A DNA stretch of 64,000 bases. Origin: Peribacillus sp. ACCC06369 (lineage in GTDB: Bacteria > Bacillota > Bacilli > Bacillales > DSM-1321). Below are positions 44,838 to 54,704 of the stretch, piece by piece; position 1 is the stretch's first letter, and every line of letters starts with the position of its first letter. The stretch lies in contig NZ_JAUCEN010000002.1 of the NCBI RefSeq assembly GCF_030348945.1, forward strand, positions 3,286,001-3,350,000, given 5' to 3'. The notes under the pieces are model-generated. The model saw nothing but the letters and a program-made list of their open reading frames with translations. It did not search any database and was not told where the DNA came from. Made by a program: the position numbers and the translations under genes.

Positions 44838-45977
44838 CTATTCCGTAGATTTACTTTCAAGTGCTTGAAGGTAGATGGTTTCATACTCTGACATGATTGT
44901 AGCCGAATGAAAATTGGTATTGGCCCTTTCCAGCGCAGCCTCAGAAAAGCGTTTATGCAAAATCGGGTCGCTTAAAAGTCCAATCGCTTTTTCTGCAACC
45001 ATTTTGACATCACCCAATTCACAAATATAACCAGTCTCCCCATCTACGATGACTTCAGGAATTCCCCCGATATTCGTCCCGATACAAGGAACTCCACATG
45101 CCATCGCCTCGAGAAGCACGAGTCCGAAACTCTCCTTTTCAGATAATAGGAATATCAGATCACTGATTGAATATAATTCGGCAAGGTTATCCTGCTTGCC
45201 AAGAAACAAGACCGATCCATCGATCCCAAGATCTTTAGCCAATTTCAAAACGGTTGTCACTTCCGGTCCGTCACCTACGAGCAGAAGCTTGGCAGGCATT
45301 TTCTTTTGTGTTAAATAAAACGCCTGGATGACATCTTTCACACGCTTGACCGAACGGAAATTCGAGACGTGTATGATCACTCTTTCATCTTCCCTGATTC
45401 CGTATTCATCCCTCAGGTATTCTGAATTGGATTTATGGTAATCCCTTTCATCAATAAAATTATAAACGGTTTTGATTTCCTTATTCGGTGCGATTAAATC
45501 ATGCGTTTCCTGGACAAGGGAATTAGATACCCCTGTAACGACATCGGACTGCTCTATCCCGAACTTTATCAAATTGGTCAATGAGGGATCATGGCCTAAT
45601 ACGGTTATGTCCGTACCATGCAGTGTGGTCACGATCTTTACTTCATTACCTGACATCTGCTTTGCAAGGATCGCACAAACAGCATGTGGAATTGCATAAT
45701 GAACGTGAAGGATATCTAGTTTCTCCCGTTTTACCACATCCGCTATCTTGCTGGCAAGGGCCAGGTCATATGGTGGATATTGAAAGACTGAGTAAGAGTT
45801 CACTTCAACCTGGTGATAATAAATATTACAGTACATCTTATTCAAGCGAAAAGGGAGGCTTGATGAAATGAAATGTATTTCATGTCCTTTTTCTGCAAGC
45901 ATTTTACCTAATTCAGTTGCTACGACACCAGAACCCCCAACTGTAGGGTAACAGGTAATTCCAATTTTTAATTTCAT
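44838..45977 (-). CDS. bshA: N-acetyl-alpha-D-glucosaminyl L-malate synthase BshA
   Basis: BshA performs the first step of bacillithiol synthesis, joining UDP-GlcNAc and L-malate. The 379-residue GT4 glycosyltransferase shows [16 protein letters not shown] at the N-terminus (about 9-24), [12 protein letters not shown] near 95-106, and the C-terminal donor site [18 protein letters not shown] (about 282-299) with the E-x7-E motif. It is adjacent to bshB1, four bases downstream of it. bshC is not in the window. Confidence 0.94.
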   Translation of the reverse strand: MKLKIGITCYPTVGGSGVVATELGKMLAEKGHEIHFISSSLPFRLNKMYCNIYYHQVEVNSYSVFQYPPYDLALASKIADVVKREKLDILHVHYAIPHAVCAILAKQMSGNEVKIVTTLHGTDITVLGHDPSLTNLIKFGIEQSDVVTGVSNSLVQETHDLIAPNKEIKTVYNFIDERDYHKSNSEYLRDEYGIREDERVIIHVSNFRSVKRVKDVIQAFYLTQKKMPAKLLLVGDGPEVTTVLKLAKDLGIDGSVLFLGKQDNLAELYSISDLIFLLSEKESFGLVLLEAMACGVPCIGTNIGGIPEVIVDGETGYICELGDVKMVAEKAIGLLSDPILHKRFSEAALERANTNFHSATIMSEYETIYLQALESKSTE

Positions 45978-45981
45978 AAGA

Positions 45982-46695
45982 TTATTTTTCTCCTAACAAG
46001 TCGGCATCGATCAGTAACGGTTTTTTTGTCATGAATCCTTCCGCATAGGCGACACCCACTTCTTTTCCGAACATCCGCTCCCGTGCCTCCACTGTCTCGA
46101 TATAGCCATTCACTAGCGGGGTTTCAACAGTTCGTTCACTTTTTTCGAATTGGCTGCCATAGGCTCTAAGACTATCCAGCTTTTGTGATATTGAAGAAGT
46201 GATGTCCACGACGAAGTCCGGTTTGTGAAAACCATTTATCATAAAATAGTACATATTCTGGACACGATGAGAATCCAGGCCTTCTTCTTCCATATACTTT
46301 CTGACTCCTGCCGAAAAAACTGCTTCTTCGACCAATTTGGCACAGTTTCCATGATCGGGATGGCGATCTTCAAAAAAAGGGGCAAATACAAGGGCAGGTT
46401 TATATTGACGAATGACTGTAATGATTTGATCTATGTATTCCGCTTTCATATATAAACCCCGGTCGGGTAAATCAAGGGAAATCCTTTTCACCCCAAGGAT
46501 TTCAGCAGCCTTATCCGCTTCCTCCTGACGCAATGGAACGGTTCCATTGGATGACATTTCAGCTTTTGTCAAATCACAAATGACAATTTCCTTTCCTTGC
46601 TTCACATATTTAGCAATCGTGCCCCCCATACCTATTTCAACATCATCCGCATGCGCGCCGAAAGCCAGGATATCTATGTTACTTTTGTTTATCAT
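45982..46695 (-). CDS. bshB1: Bacillithiol deacetylase BshB1
   Basis: BshB1 removes the N-acetyl group from GlcNAc-malate in bacillithiol synthesis. Its 237 residues show the zinc-binding AHADDVEIG (about 14-22; A-H-x-D-D) and [10 protein letters not shown] (about 112-121). Its start overlaps the end of mgsA by 17 bp, so the upstream and downstream genes are tightly packed. BshB2-type paralogues are elsewhere; genomic context with bshA favours BshB1. Confidence 0.93.
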   Translation of the reverse strand: MINKSNIDILAFGAHADDVEIGMGGTIAKYVKQGKEIVICDLTKAEMSSNGTVPLRQEEADKAAEILGVKRISLDLPDRGLYMKAEYIDQIITVIRQYKPALVFAPFFEDRHPDHGNCAKLVEEAVFSAGVRKYMEEEGLDSHRVQNMYYFMINGFHKPDFVVDITSSISQKLDSLRAYGSQFEKSERTVETPLVNGYIETVEARERMFGKEVGVAYAEGFMTKKPLLIDADLLGEK

Positions 46696-47104
46696 TTATC
46701 TCACCTTGTTTTTTCCGTAGTTTTAGCCAGTCCATATACCCATGTTTCAAACCTTGTATCAGCACTTCTGCCGTGCCCATATTTGTCGCTAAGGGAATTT
46801 CATAAACATCGGATAGGCGTATAAGCGCTGATACATCCGGTTCATGTGGCTGTGATGTCAATGGATCGCGGAAAAATAGGACCATATCCATTTCTCCGCG
46901 CGCAATCATTGCACCTATTTCCTGATCTCCGCCAAGAGGTCCTGAATGAAAACGATGGACAGGCAGTGATACTTCTTCCATAATTCTTTTACCAGTCGTA
47001 CCTGTAGCAAATAATTCATGCTGCTCAAATACAGCTTTATAGGCTGTTATAAATTGAATGATATCTTCTTTTTTCTTATCATGGGCAATTAAGGCAATTC
47101 TCAT
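46679..47104 (-). CDS. mgsA: Methylglyoxal synthase MgsA
   Basis: MgsA converts dihydroxyacetone phosphate to methylglyoxal and phosphate. Its 141 residues include [10 protein letters not shown] (catalytic His about 8), the phosphate site ATGTTGKRI (about 38-46), [11 protein letters not shown] with the key Asp (about 59-69), and [14 protein letters not shown] (about 82-95). It lies between dapB and bshB1, as in B. subtilis. Confidence 0.94.
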   Translation of the reverse strand: MRIALIAHDKKKEDIIQFITAYKAVFEQHELFATGTTGKRIMEEVSLPVHRFHSGPLGGDQEIGAMIARGEMDMVLFFRDPLTSQPHEPDVSALIRLSDVYEIPLATNMGTAEVLIQGLKHGYMDWLKLRKKQGEINDKQK

Positions 47105-47122
47105 CGTAAATCCTCCTTCTCC

Positions 47123-47923
47123 CTATTCGATAATATTTTCCAGGCCGTATACAAGAACATCCAATTTCATGACGGTATCGACAGCTAGTTTGACACCTGA
47201 CATGAAGGATGCTCGATTAAAGGAATCATGTCGGACCGTCAATAGCTCTCCCTCACTTCCAAAAAGCACCTGTTGATGAGCAACTAGGCCCGGAAGGCGT
47301 ACACTATGGATATGCATACCGTCTACATTTGCTCCTCTTGCCCCCTGGATGGTTTCTTTTTCATTTGGGTGTCCTTGTTGTTTTGTTTCACGTACCGCTG
47401 CAATCATATCTGCCGTTTTGGAAGCCGTACCAGAAGGTGCATCCAGTTTTTGATCATGATGCATTTCGATGATTTCCACATCCGGGAAATACTTTGCGGC
47501 CATTTGTGAAAACTTCATCATCAAAATGGCTCCGATTGCAAAGTTTGGCGCGATGATGCAGCCGATGCCCTTTTCTTTTGTAAGTGAATCAAGCTTCGCT
47601 AAATCTTCCTTTGTAAAACCTGTCGTCCCCACTACAGGGCGGATGCCATGATTAAGTGCCGTTTCGGTATGAAACATCCCCACTTCAGGTGTAGTTAAAT
47701 CGATCAATACGTCTGCTTCAACAGAAGAAAAGCATTCATTTATATCCGAAAAAACAGGTGCTTCAATACCGTGGAAACCTTCTATTGCGGAGAGGCTTTC
47801 CCCGTTATACTTACGATCTATGACAGCGGCCAATTCAAACCCTTCTGTCCCATGTACGAGCTTCACCGCTTCATTTCCCATTCTGCCACGAGGACCAGCT
47901 ACAATTACTTTCACTTTACTCAT
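47123..47923 (-). CDS. dapB: 4-hydroxy-tetrahydrodipicolinate reductase DapB
   Basis: DapB reduces HTPA to tetrahydrodipicolinate in the lysine and diaminopimelate route. The 266 residues have the nucleotide-binding [15 protein letters not shown] at the N-terminus, the catalytic [15 protein letters not shown] (about 153-167) and [14 protein letters not shown] near 230-243. ATG 47923 follows GGGGAAGG; a longer frame would lie deep inside ypjD. It overlaps the ypjD end by 8 bp. Confidence 0.95.
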   Translation of the reverse strand: MSKVKVIVAGPRGRMGNEAVKLVHGTEGFELAAVIDRKYNGESLSAIEGFHGIEAPVFSDINECFSSVEADVLIDLTTPEVGMFHTETALNHGIRPVVGTTGFTKEDLAKLDSLTKEKGIGCIIAPNFAIGAILMMKFSQMAAKYFPDVEIIEMHHDQKLDAPSGTASKTADMIAAVRETKQQGHPNEKETIQGARGANVDGMHIHSVRLPGLVAHQQVLFGSEGELLTVRHDSFNRASFMSGVKLAVDTVMKLDVLVYGLENIIE

Positions 47924-48275
47924 TTTTACCTTCCCCTTCCATTTCCTCTTCTTTTCTTGTCCATCTATCTTTATCACGGGTTGTAAACTTTTCCATGACC
48001 TTATCATGTGAGCTTTGAAGGTCAATCCCTAAAGAATTGGCAAAACAAATTAACACAAAAAGCATGTCCCCCAATTCCGCTTCAATACTATTCTCTTCCT
48101 CGGTTGGTTTCTTCGGTTTTTCACCATGGTAGTGATTGACTTCCCTAGCCAATTCCCCAAGTTCTTCCGACATGCGGGCAAGCATGGCCAAGGGGCTGAA
48201 ATATCCTTCTTTGAATTGTCCTATGTATTGGTCGACTTCCGCTTGCATTTGTTGGAGCGTCTTTTGCTTTTCCAT
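47916..48275 (-). CDS. ypjD: MazG-like nucleotide pyrophosphohydrolase YpjD
   Basis: This 119-residue MazG-fold protein probably hydrolyses a non-canonical nucleoside triphosphate. The acidic metal motif is seen in [13 protein letters not shown] (about 34-46) and [15 protein letters not shown] (about 67-81), the E-x2-E and E-x3-D pattern of the all-alpha NTP-PPases. The ATG at 48275 is preferred, with GGGTG upstream; the ATG at 48287 overlaps that site. It is the first gene of a ypjD-dapB-mgsA-bshB1-bshA-cca-birA run. Confidence 0.88.
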   Translation of the reverse strand: MEKQKTLQQMQAEVDQYIGQFKEGYFSPLAMLARMSEELGELAREVNHYHGEKPKKPTEEENSIEAELGDMLFVLICFANSLGIDLQSSHDKVMEKFTTRDKDRWTRKEEEMEGEGKNE

Positions 48276-48442
48276 ATAGTCACCCATTCTTGATTTTCGT
48301 TTTCAAACATTATACCTTCTCCATGTTAGCTAAAAGTGAAACGGATGACAACAGATACGTTTGCGAATCAAAATTGCCCATAGTTGGTTAATTAGTTATA
48401 ATAAGTAAATTACTGATATGCTAACCTTTGGAGGTATGGGAC

Positions 48443-49315
48443 ATGCTTTTGGGCTTAAAATTGAAAAATACTATATTCATCCTTTTTGGGGCTGGAATCT
48501 TCGCCTTTGGCCTTGTGCATTTTAACATGCAGAACCACTTGGCCGAAGGCGGATTCACCGGTCTCACCTTGATTATATATCAACTTATCGGGATAAATCC
48601 TTCTTATTCTAATTTGATTTTGAATATTCCCCTATTTTTAATAGGGTGGAAATATTTAGGCCGCACATCTTTCTTTTATACGATTATCGGAACAGTCGGC
48701 CTCTCCGTTTGGCTCTGGGTTTTCGAGAGATACCAAATCGATATCGATCTCGGAAACGATTTGATGCTGGTGGCATTGTTTGCCGGGGTCTTTGTTGGTG
48801 TCGGGCTCGGGATCATCTTTCGTTACGGAGGGACAACAGGCGGAGTAGATATCATTGCCCGTTTTGCCCACCGTTACTTAGGAATGGGCATGGGACGGAC
48901 CATGTTCATCTTTGATGCAGTTGTAATTGGCCTGTCCATCCTTACCTACCTGGATTACCGGGAAGCGATGTATACCCTCGTTGCCGTATTTATAGGCGCT
49001 AGAGTAATCGACTTTATGCAAGAAGGGGCCTATGCAGCCAGAGGTGCAATGATCATTAGTGAGAAGAACAAGGAAATTGCCGAAAAAATCATGAATGATA
49101 TGGAGCGTGGCGTAACGGTATTACGGGGATACGGGTCCTTTACACGCAATGACCGGGAAGTCCTCTATTGTGTTGTTGGGAAAAATGAGCTTGTCCGCTT
49201 AAAAAATGCCATAACATCGGTGGACCCTCATGCATTCGTATCTGTAAGTGAAGTGCATGACGTATTGGGCGAGGGCTTTACACTTGATGAGAATAAGAAC
49301 CCCATTGAAAGGTAA
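48443..49315 (+). CDS. ypjC: YitT-family membrane protein (YpjC type)
   Basis: This 290-residue protein has about five or six membrane helices in its first 200 residues, with GTTGGVDIIARF (about 131-142) between them, and a soluble C-terminal DUF2179 domain (about 205-285) containing MERGVTVLRGYGSFTRNDRE. YitT proteins are of unknown molecular function. ATG 48443 has GGAGG 8 nt upstream. It is one of few plus-strand genes here and converges on the YugP-type gene. Confidence 0.85.
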   Translation: MLLGLKLKNTIFILFGAGIFAFGLVHFNMQNHLAEGGFTGLTLIIYQLIGINPSYSNLILNIPLFLIGWKYLGRTSFFYTIIGTVGLSVWLWVFERYQIDIDLGNDLMLVALFAGVFVGVGLGIIFRYGGTTGGVDIIARFAHRYLGMGMGRTMFIFDAVVIGLSILTYLDYREAMYTLVAVFIGARVIDFMQEGAYAARGAMIISEKNKEIAEKIMNDMERGVTVLRGYGSFTRNDREVLYCVVGKNELVRLKNAITSVDPHAFVSVSEVHDVLGEGFTLDENKNPIER

Positions 49316-49434
49316 TCGAGGGGCTGGTGGCATACCAAATGGAATGTAATCCTTTTGAATGTTTCCCCGAATACCTGACTTTTATAAGCAATGTACAACA
49401 AATATTTTTAAAAAGCGTTTATAATTGCATGTTA

Positions 49435-49466
49435 AAAAGGACCCCATCCCGTGATGGCGTCCTTTT
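49435..49466. terminator. Bidirectional terminator between ypjC and yugP
   Basis: A stem AAAAGGAC-CCATC / GATGG-GTCCTTTT lies between the two convergent genes and has T-rich flanks on both strands. Confidence 0.8.
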
Positions 49467-49470
49467 ATCA

Positions 49471-50145
49471 TTAATCTTCTTCTCTCATTCCTGTATACAT
49501 AAGCAGAAGACGAACTAATTCCAGTACGGCTACAAGAGCGGCAGCAACATAAGTCATTGCAGCTGCACTTAATACTTTTTTCGTTTCCCGTTCTTCATCA
49601 TTTCGGATGACCCCAACTGAAACGAGTTGATCCATCGCCCGTGAAGAAGCATTGAACTCAACCGGCAGTGTTATCACTTGGAAGAGAACAGCGGCTGCCA
49701 TGAAAACGATACCCGCCAATAGCAACCCAGGAATTGAGGCTAACATCCCGATTAATATTAAAATCCAAGATATGTTAGAACCAAAGTTAGCTACCGGTAC
49801 TAACGCATGGCGGAAACGTAAGAATGCATATGCTTCTTTATCTTGAATCGCATGTCCAACTTCATGGGCTGCAACCGCTACACCGGCAACTGAATGGCCG
49901 TGATAGTTATCTGTTGATAAACGCACCGTTTTATCCCTTGGATCATAATGGTCCGATAGCATTCCAGGTGTCTCTTCGACCCTGACATTGAACAGACCAT
50001 TTTGATCCAAAATGGCCCGCGCCGTCTCAGCACCATTCATACCAGAAGAAGCCGGTACCTTTGTATATTTTTTATACGTGCTTTTCACTTTCATTTGTGC
50101 ATAAATCGGGATTAAAATGATAATCGCCAAATAAATGAAATACAT
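49471..50145 (-). CDS. yugP: YugP-family zinc metallopeptidase, membrane-bound
   Basis: This 224-residue protein has an N-terminal membrane helix (2-18), a zinc site AAHEVGHAIQD (HExxH about 92-96) and three further hydrophobic segments (about 120-145, 145-165, 195-220). It is a predicted membrane metallopeptidase of the YugP family (Zn_peptidase_2) with unknown substrates. In B. subtilis yugP is elsewhere; here it lies between ypjC and ypjB, so this may be a lineage-specific arrangement. Confidence 0.87.
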   Translation of the reverse strand: MYFIYLAIIILIPIYAQMKVKSTYKKYTKVPASSGMNGAETARAILDQNGLFNVRVEETPGMLSDHYDPRDKTVRLSTDNYHGHSVAGVAVAAHEVGHAIQDKEAYAFLRFRHALVPVANFGSNISWILILIGMLASIPGLLLAGIVFMAAAVLFQVITLPVEFNASSRAMDQLVSVGVIRNDEERETKKVLSAAAMTYVAAALVAVLELVRLLLMYTGMREED

Positions 50146-50230
50146 GGTATCCTCCTATGACTATAATTACTCTTAATTCTATGGATTGAGGGCACCCCTG
50201 TCAAATATAGTGTTCTCTTCCCCTGTCTTT

Positions 50231-51016
50231 TTAATCATTATGTTCTTTCCTTGGTTTCTCCCTATCACCTTTATATTTTCTCCAGCCTACATAAGAAAGC
50301 GTCATAATGATGATACTGCCTGTCGATATGATGACCCACCAAAGGGAAGGATCTGCATCATCTTCCCCCATTTCATCAAAAATGGAGGTTAGTTCGCTTT
50401 GTAATGCATCCAGTTCCTTTTGACTCTCTCCATCACTGATTACTTCCGGTCGGTATTGGTTGATGTATTGAATCCTCGTGTCCAGTTGCTGCATCGTTTC
50501 TTTAGAAAGGTCGACTTTCAAGCTAGGATATATCATTTCATATTGTGAAAGGAATAAGTTCAATTGGCTATTGAATGTAATCGTGTCTTGATTGATGGCG
50601 GCATTCTTTGTCTGCTGGAAAGAATTCATCATTTGATCCTCCATCTCTGTCCAAAGGGGCTGATGGGTAGACTTGACCGCATCAACGACAAGCCGGAACT
50701 TTGTTACAGAATTAACCTTTTCGGAATCTCCCTTATTCATATCCTTTATTGTCATCAACGCTTCATTATGAGCTACAGTAATAATTCGAAGTTCGTCCAT
50801 GTCAAGGATCTGCTCTTTCGCTGTCTCTTTTAAAAACCGATCAGAAAAAAACGTCAGCATCTTTTCCGAATCTCCATATCGCTTCAACTTGGCCATTTCC
50901 AAGGCACTATCGGAAATGTTATCTAATTGCTCCAAACTTGAAGAGGATTCTGCATAGACAGGGAAATGTAAGACGACAAATAAAACAGCAATGGTTAATA
51001 TGAATTTTTTCAACAT
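50231..51016 (-). CDS. ypjB: Sporulation protein YpjB
   Basis: This 261-residue protein has an N-terminal signal sequence (about 1-22, ending VYAES), a long helical exported domain, and a C-terminal membrane anchor (about 225-247, WWVIISTGSIIIMTLSYVGW) with a charged tail. Length and position match the sporulation protein YpjB of B. subtilis (264 residues), whose molecular role is unknown. Confidence 0.85.
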   Translation of the reverse strand: MLKKFILTIAVLFVVLHFPVYAESSSSLEQLDNISDSALEMAKLKRYGDSEKMLTFFSDRFLKETAKEQILDMDELRIITVAHNEALMTIKDMNKGDSEKVNSVTKFRLVVDAVKSTHQPLWTEMEDQMMNSFQQTKNAAINQDTITFNSQLNLFLSQYEMIYPSLKVDLSKETMQQLDTRIQYINQYRPEVISDGESQKELDALQSELTSIFDEMGEDDADPSLWWVIISTGSIIIMTLSYVGWRKYKGDREKPRKEHND

Positions 51017-51097
51017 GCTACTCGTCCCTCCTCATATCTCTACTAAAACGATATGAAAGAACAAACATGAGTAGACCTCGTTCAACACAAAAAAAAA

Positions 51098-51133
51098 TTA
51101 ACCCTGCTTTTACAAAGCTGTATACAGGGCTAA
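51098..51133 (-). terminator. Terminator after ypjA
   Basis: TTAGCCCTG pairs with CAGGGTTAA and is followed by TTTTTTTTTG on the minus strand, just past the ypjA stop. Confidence 0.78.
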
Positions 51134-51137
51134 CTTT

Positions 51138-51734
51138 TTAATGGATGAAGGATAGGGTGATCCGCTTTTTTCTATATCCAAAATACCAGCCGACAAAAAT
51201 GGAAAGTATGCTGAGCCAAAAAGTAAAATAACCTATCGAGTTCATATATACCAATAGATCACGATATATTGGCATCATTTCAAAAACATAATCGATTATG
51301 TCATTATGTATGGTCCAAATCCCTGCGACTATCAAATGCCAAGGTTTTATTCGATAAAATGGTGCATATAATACCCCTTGAATCGCCATTCCCAAATGAG
51401 AAGCCATTAACATATAGCCTTCCCATGGCAATGAACCTGTTGTCACTAATGTCATTAGATTCATAACAACTGCCCATATACCATATTTGAATAGTGTTAT
51501 TATCGCCAAAGCTTCCATAAGTCCAAAGTTTCTTTTTAATAGGAACCCCAATAAAACAAATACAAAAAACAGGCTAGCTGTCGGGCTGTCCGGTACAAAA
51601 GCCAAAAAAATGGCCGGAGTGTTTTCCAATTGACTTCCGTACCAATAATATCCAAAGGCTGTTCCGAATATATTTATTATTAATAACAAAAAGAGCATTT
51701 GCCGATTTGCAAGCCAACTGTAGATAACATTCAT
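51138..51734 (-). CDS. ypjA: YpjA family membrane protein (DUF1405)
   Basis: This protein of about 198 residues contains about six membrane segments and the conserved FGYYWYGSQLENTPAIFLAFVPDSPTASLFF region (about 25-55; quoted pieces FGYYWYG and FVPDSPTASLFF identify the family). It matches DUF1405/YpjA; function unknown. ATG 51734 has GTGAGGG 7 nt upstream and aligns with the B. subtilis start; earlier in-frame ATGs exist at 51770 and 51797. Confidence 0.83.
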   Translation of the reverse strand: MNVIYSWLANRQMLFLLLIINIFGTAFGYYWYGSQLENTPAIFLAFVPDSPTASLFFVFVLLGFLLKRNFGLMEALAIITLFKYGIWAVVMNLMTLVTTGSLPWEGYMLMASHLGMAIQGVLYAPFYRIKPWHLIVAGIWTIHNDIIDYVFEMMPIYRDLLVYMNSIGYFTFWLSILSIFVGWYFGYRKKRITLSFIH

Positions 51735-51843
51735 TCTTTTACCCTCACTTACATTCTCATGTATACTCATTTTACATTCCATCACCTTGAAAACCAAGCA
51801 TCATTTCAATTTCCTTTCATTTACGCTTCAATTTACCAATAAA

Positions 51844-51871
51844 AAAGCCGACAACCGTAGTCGTCAGCTTT
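51844..51871 (-). terminator. Terminator of the qcrABC operon
   Basis: A 12-bp stem, AAAGCTGACGAC / GTTGTCGGCTTT, has a four-base loop and a T tail on the minus strand, 42 bp past the qcrC stop. Confidence 0.88.
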
Positions 51872-51912
51872 TCATTTACAGCATATGAAAGAAAATGCTG
51901 TTGATGGTTATA

Positions 51913-52680
51913 TTATTTTGCTGATAATCCAGATACAAATTCAGCTAATGTTGCCAATTCTTCATCTGTACCTTTGAACATGCCAGCTGGCATGGCACCT
52001 TGGCCTTCGCGAGCGATTTTAGAGATTTCTTCTGGCTTTAAACCTGTGTCAATTAAGCTTGGCGCTCCTGCTCCACCAGTTAATTCTGCTCCGTGACAGC
52101 TAATACAGCCACTAGAATCCATCAGTTTATACCCATCGCTTTCTTTATCAATGTCTGCACCTTCCACGATTGCTCCTTGCTTCTTGGAAGCTTCCCAATC
52201 GTGATGTGCCGCAGACTCCCATGTTAAATAGAAAACACCTGCCATTGCCAATAGCATGAAGCCTACAGCAAAAGGACGTTTCGCTGGGCTCCGCTCTGGA
52301 CCACGATCTAAAAAAGGTGCCAAGAGCAATGCCCCGAAAGCCAAACCAGGTATTACCATGGACCCGATTGCATTATAAGGGCCTGAAGCATAAGTATACT
52401 TAAGTAATTGGTAAAGGAATAGGAAATACCAGTCTGGCAGCGGAATATACGCTGTATCTGTAGGATCTGCTATCCTTTCCAATGGCGATGGATGTGCGAT
52501 TGTCAGGCATAGATAACCTACAAGAAATACGGCTCCGACCATCCATTCTTTTAAAAGGAAATTAGGCCAAAATGCTTCAGTTTTCCCAGGATATTCTGAA
52601 TAATCTTTCGGAATATTCGGTTTACGGTCCGCGGAGATACGCGAGTCACCTACGAATTTCATACCTTTCCCACGATGCAT
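51913..52680 (-). CDS. qcrC: Menaquinol:cytochrome c reductase, cytochrome b/c subunit QcrC
   Basis: QcrC fuses a subunit-IV-like membrane domain to a cytochrome c domain. In 255 residues it has three membrane segments (about 45-65, 105-125, 142-160), the quinol-site motif PLPDWYFLFLYQ (about 82-93, the PEWY equivalent), and a C-terminal c-type heme site CISCH (about 190-194) with a distal Met in GAMPAGMFKG. It passes electrons from menaquinol to cytochrome c. It is the third gene of qcrABC. Confidence 0.95.
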   Translation of the reverse strand: MHRGKGMKFVGDSRISADRKPNIPKDYSEYPGKTEAFWPNFLLKEWMVGAVFLVGYLCLTIAHPSPLERIADPTDTAYIPLPDWYFLFLYQLLKYTYASGPYNAIGSMVIPGLAFGALLLAPFLDRGPERSPAKRPFAVGFMLLAMAGVFYLTWESAAHHDWEASKKQGAIVEGADIDKESDGYKLMDSSGCISCHGAELTGGAGAPSLIDTGLKPEEISKIAREGQGAMPAGMFKGTDEELATLAEFVSGLSAK

Positions 52681-52736
52681 TGAACAATTCCCCTCCTTTA
52701 TGAAAAGGTTTTTTTGGTTCTTGATTCACCATTCTT

Positions 52737-53411
52737 TTATAGTGGACCTGAAATACCTTGTTTTCGGATCATTAGGAAATGAGCCGCCAGTAAAGCAAAT
52801 AATGCTGCAGGCAGGAAGAATACATGAATTGCAAAGAATCGTGTCAATGTCTGTGCTCCAACGATGGTTGGATCTCCTGCTATCAATGTCTTGAGTGCCG
52901 GTCCCATTAACGGTACCGATTCGACAATTGTCAACGTAACTTTCGTTGCGAATAGCGCTTTCATATCCCATGGCAATAAATAACCAGTCAAGCCTAATGC
53001 CAGCATGATGAAGAAAATCAATACGCCGACCATCCAGTTCAATTCACGCGGTTTTTTGTAAGCTCCCTGGAAGAAGACACGAAGAGTATGTAAAAACATC
53101 ATAACGATAACTAGACTTGCTCCCCAGTGATGCATACCACGGACAATTTGACCGAAGGCAACTTCATTTTGCAAATAATAAACAGATTCCCAAGCGTTTT
53201 TAATGTCCGGGACATAGTACATCGTCAAGAACATGCCTGACAAGATTTGGATGACCGTAATAAAGAAAGTTAACCCACCAAAACAATATACGAATGCAGA
53301 AAAATGATGTGCGGGGTTAACATGTTCAGGAACCTCATGGTCAGCAATATCCCGCCATAATGGCGTAATATCTAAACGCTCGTCCACCCAGTCATATAAC
53401 TTTGTTAGCAA
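52737..53411 (-). CDS. qcrB: Menaquinol:cytochrome c reductase, cytochrome b subunit QcrB
   Basis: This 224-residue, four-helix cytochrome b6-type protein carries the b hemes. Axial His pairs are visible in GMHHWGASLVIVMMFLHTLR (about 91-110) and FFAIHVFFLPAALFALLAAH (about 188-207). The length matches cytochrome b6 rather than full cytochrome b, with the missing part supplied by QcrC. It begins 3 bp after qcrA ends. Confidence 0.96.
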   Translation of the reverse strand: MLTKLYDWVDERLDITPLWRDIADHEVPEHVNPAHHFSAFVYCFGGLTFFITVIQILSGMFLTMYYVPDIKNAWESVYYLQNEVAFGQIVRGMHHWGASLVIVMMFLHTLRVFFQGAYKKPRELNWMVGVLIFFIMLALGLTGYLLPWDMKALFATKVTLTIVESVPLMGPALKTLIAGDPTIVGAQTLTRFFAIHVFFLPAALFALLAAHFLMIRKQGISGPL

Positions 53412-53414
53412 TGT

Positions 53415-53921
53415 TTACGCCTCCCCATGCGGTTTTAGTTGACCCAAATAAAGAATTCCATCTTTTTCTTTCGTGCCATAGACATCCAATGGTGAAACCG
53501 GCGGTGTCCCTTTCACGTTCACTCCATCTTTCGTATACCTGCCGTAATGGCAAGGACAGAAAAATTGATTCGGATTAGACTTATCCGTATTCCATGCTAC
53601 CGTACAGCCTAAATGCTTACAGATTGGAGATAATGCAACGATATTGCCATCATCCGTTTTGTAAACCCACGCTGTATTTGTTTCTTCAGACTCATACCAC
53701 CCATCGACCTGCTTGAAACTAAAGTCGACACGGGTTGGTTCGGTAGTCAGTTCACTTACCTTCTGCTTAGTTGCAATGTAATCCCCGCCTTTATCTGCTG
53801 ATAATACAGGATCAATTGCAAACCTAACCATAGGCATCAACATACCGGCCGCCATAAATCCACCAACGCCAGTAAGTGTGTAATTAAGGAATTGACGTCG
53901 TGAAACATTATGCTTGCTCAT
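53415..53921 (-). CDS. qcrA: Menaquinol:cytochrome c reductase, Rieske subunit QcrA
   Basis: QcrA is the Rieske 2Fe-2S protein of the complex. Its 168 residues start with a twin-arginine signal/anchor (VSRRQFLNYTLTGVGGFMAA, residues 5-24), and the cluster is held by CKHLGCT (about 107-113) and CPCHYGRY (about 127-134), with both Cys-x-His pairs present. It heads qcrABC; 53922-54081 upstream contains only the promoter region. Confidence 0.96.
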   Translation of the reverse strand: MSKHNVSRRQFLNYTLTGVGGFMAAGMLMPMVRFAIDPVLSADKGGDYIATKQKVSELTTEPTRVDFSFKQVDGWYESEETNTAWVYKTDDGNIVALSPICKHLGCTVAWNTDKSNPNQFFCPCHYGRYTKDGVNVKGTPPVSPLDVYGTKEKDGILYLGQLKPHGEA

Positions 53922-54081
53922 GCGTTTTCCCCCCCTCTATTACTATACTGAGAGCCCAAAGGACCAATAAATAGCAACACTATAAAACTAGGACATTTCC
54001 ATGATATCTCAATAATTTACCAAGGTCAATATTTGTAAAACCCAAAAGGTGGCAACTATGTGTCAAATAATGCGAAAAATC

Positions 54082-54543
54082 CTACTTTTTTTCATTTTTC
54101 CAATTATAAGTGAATATATCAAGGATCTGGAGAACCTGCTGGTTAATCATTTCCCTGGCTTGTTCAATTTCAAGCCCCTCCAGGGGGACGGCAGGAATCC
54201 ATACTAAATTATTTTCCAATTCCCGCTCTTCCTTTTTCCACTCGAAATCTGATGTAAGAAAAAAAACATGCTTGAAATTATTTTCTTTCACTTCATTGGC
54301 CCAACCCTTTAACCGCTCAATCTTATCCAATTCATCACTTAAATAATGAAATGTTGGCAATAAAAGAATTCTTCCTTTCATCTGCTTTTCAAGTTCCAAG
54401 CTTAAAATGGTAAGAAATTCATTCATTGAACCCGTTTGCTTCATTTGCGATCCAAAAGATATGGGAACCAAAGGAATTAATACGGTATCCACATATTCTT
54501 TAGATTGCATATACATGTCAAGATCTTTTGCTGTCCACTTCAT
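54082..54543 (-). CDS. ypiF: YpiF family protein (DUF2487)
   Basis: This 153-residue protein matches YpiF (DUF2487), found next to qcrABC in Bacilli. It begins MKWTAKDLDMYMQSKEYVDT and contains IPLVPISFGS (about 24-33) and LLPTFHYL (about 77-84). Function is unknown. The ATG at 54543 matches the start of the B. subtilis protein; a GTG 12 bases upstream is possible. Confidence 0.82.
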   Translation of the reverse strand: MKWTAKDLDMYMQSKEYVDTVLIPLVPISFGSQMKQTGSMNEFLTILSLELEKQMKGRILLLPTFHYLSDELDKIERLKGWANEVKENNFKHVFFLTSDFEWKKEERELENNLVWIPAVPLEGLEIEQAREMINQQVLQILDIFTYNWKNEKK

Positions 54544-54672
54544 GCTTTTCTTCACTCCCGATTTTTTAAATCAACTCCTTATCATTTTACCATTATTTTT
54601 ATAACATCTTTACCATATACCCATAGTCTTTACAAAAATGTGGATTTTATCAATGTTTTATAAAAAATAAAA

Positions 54673-54695
54673 ACCTTTCCTGATTACGGAAAGGT
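54673..54695 (-). terminator. Terminator after ypiB
   Basis: A stem ACCTTTCC / GGAAAGGT is followed by TTTTATTTTTTA on the minus strand, just past the ypiB stop. Confidence 0.85.
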
Positions 54696-54704
54696 CATTT
54701 TATT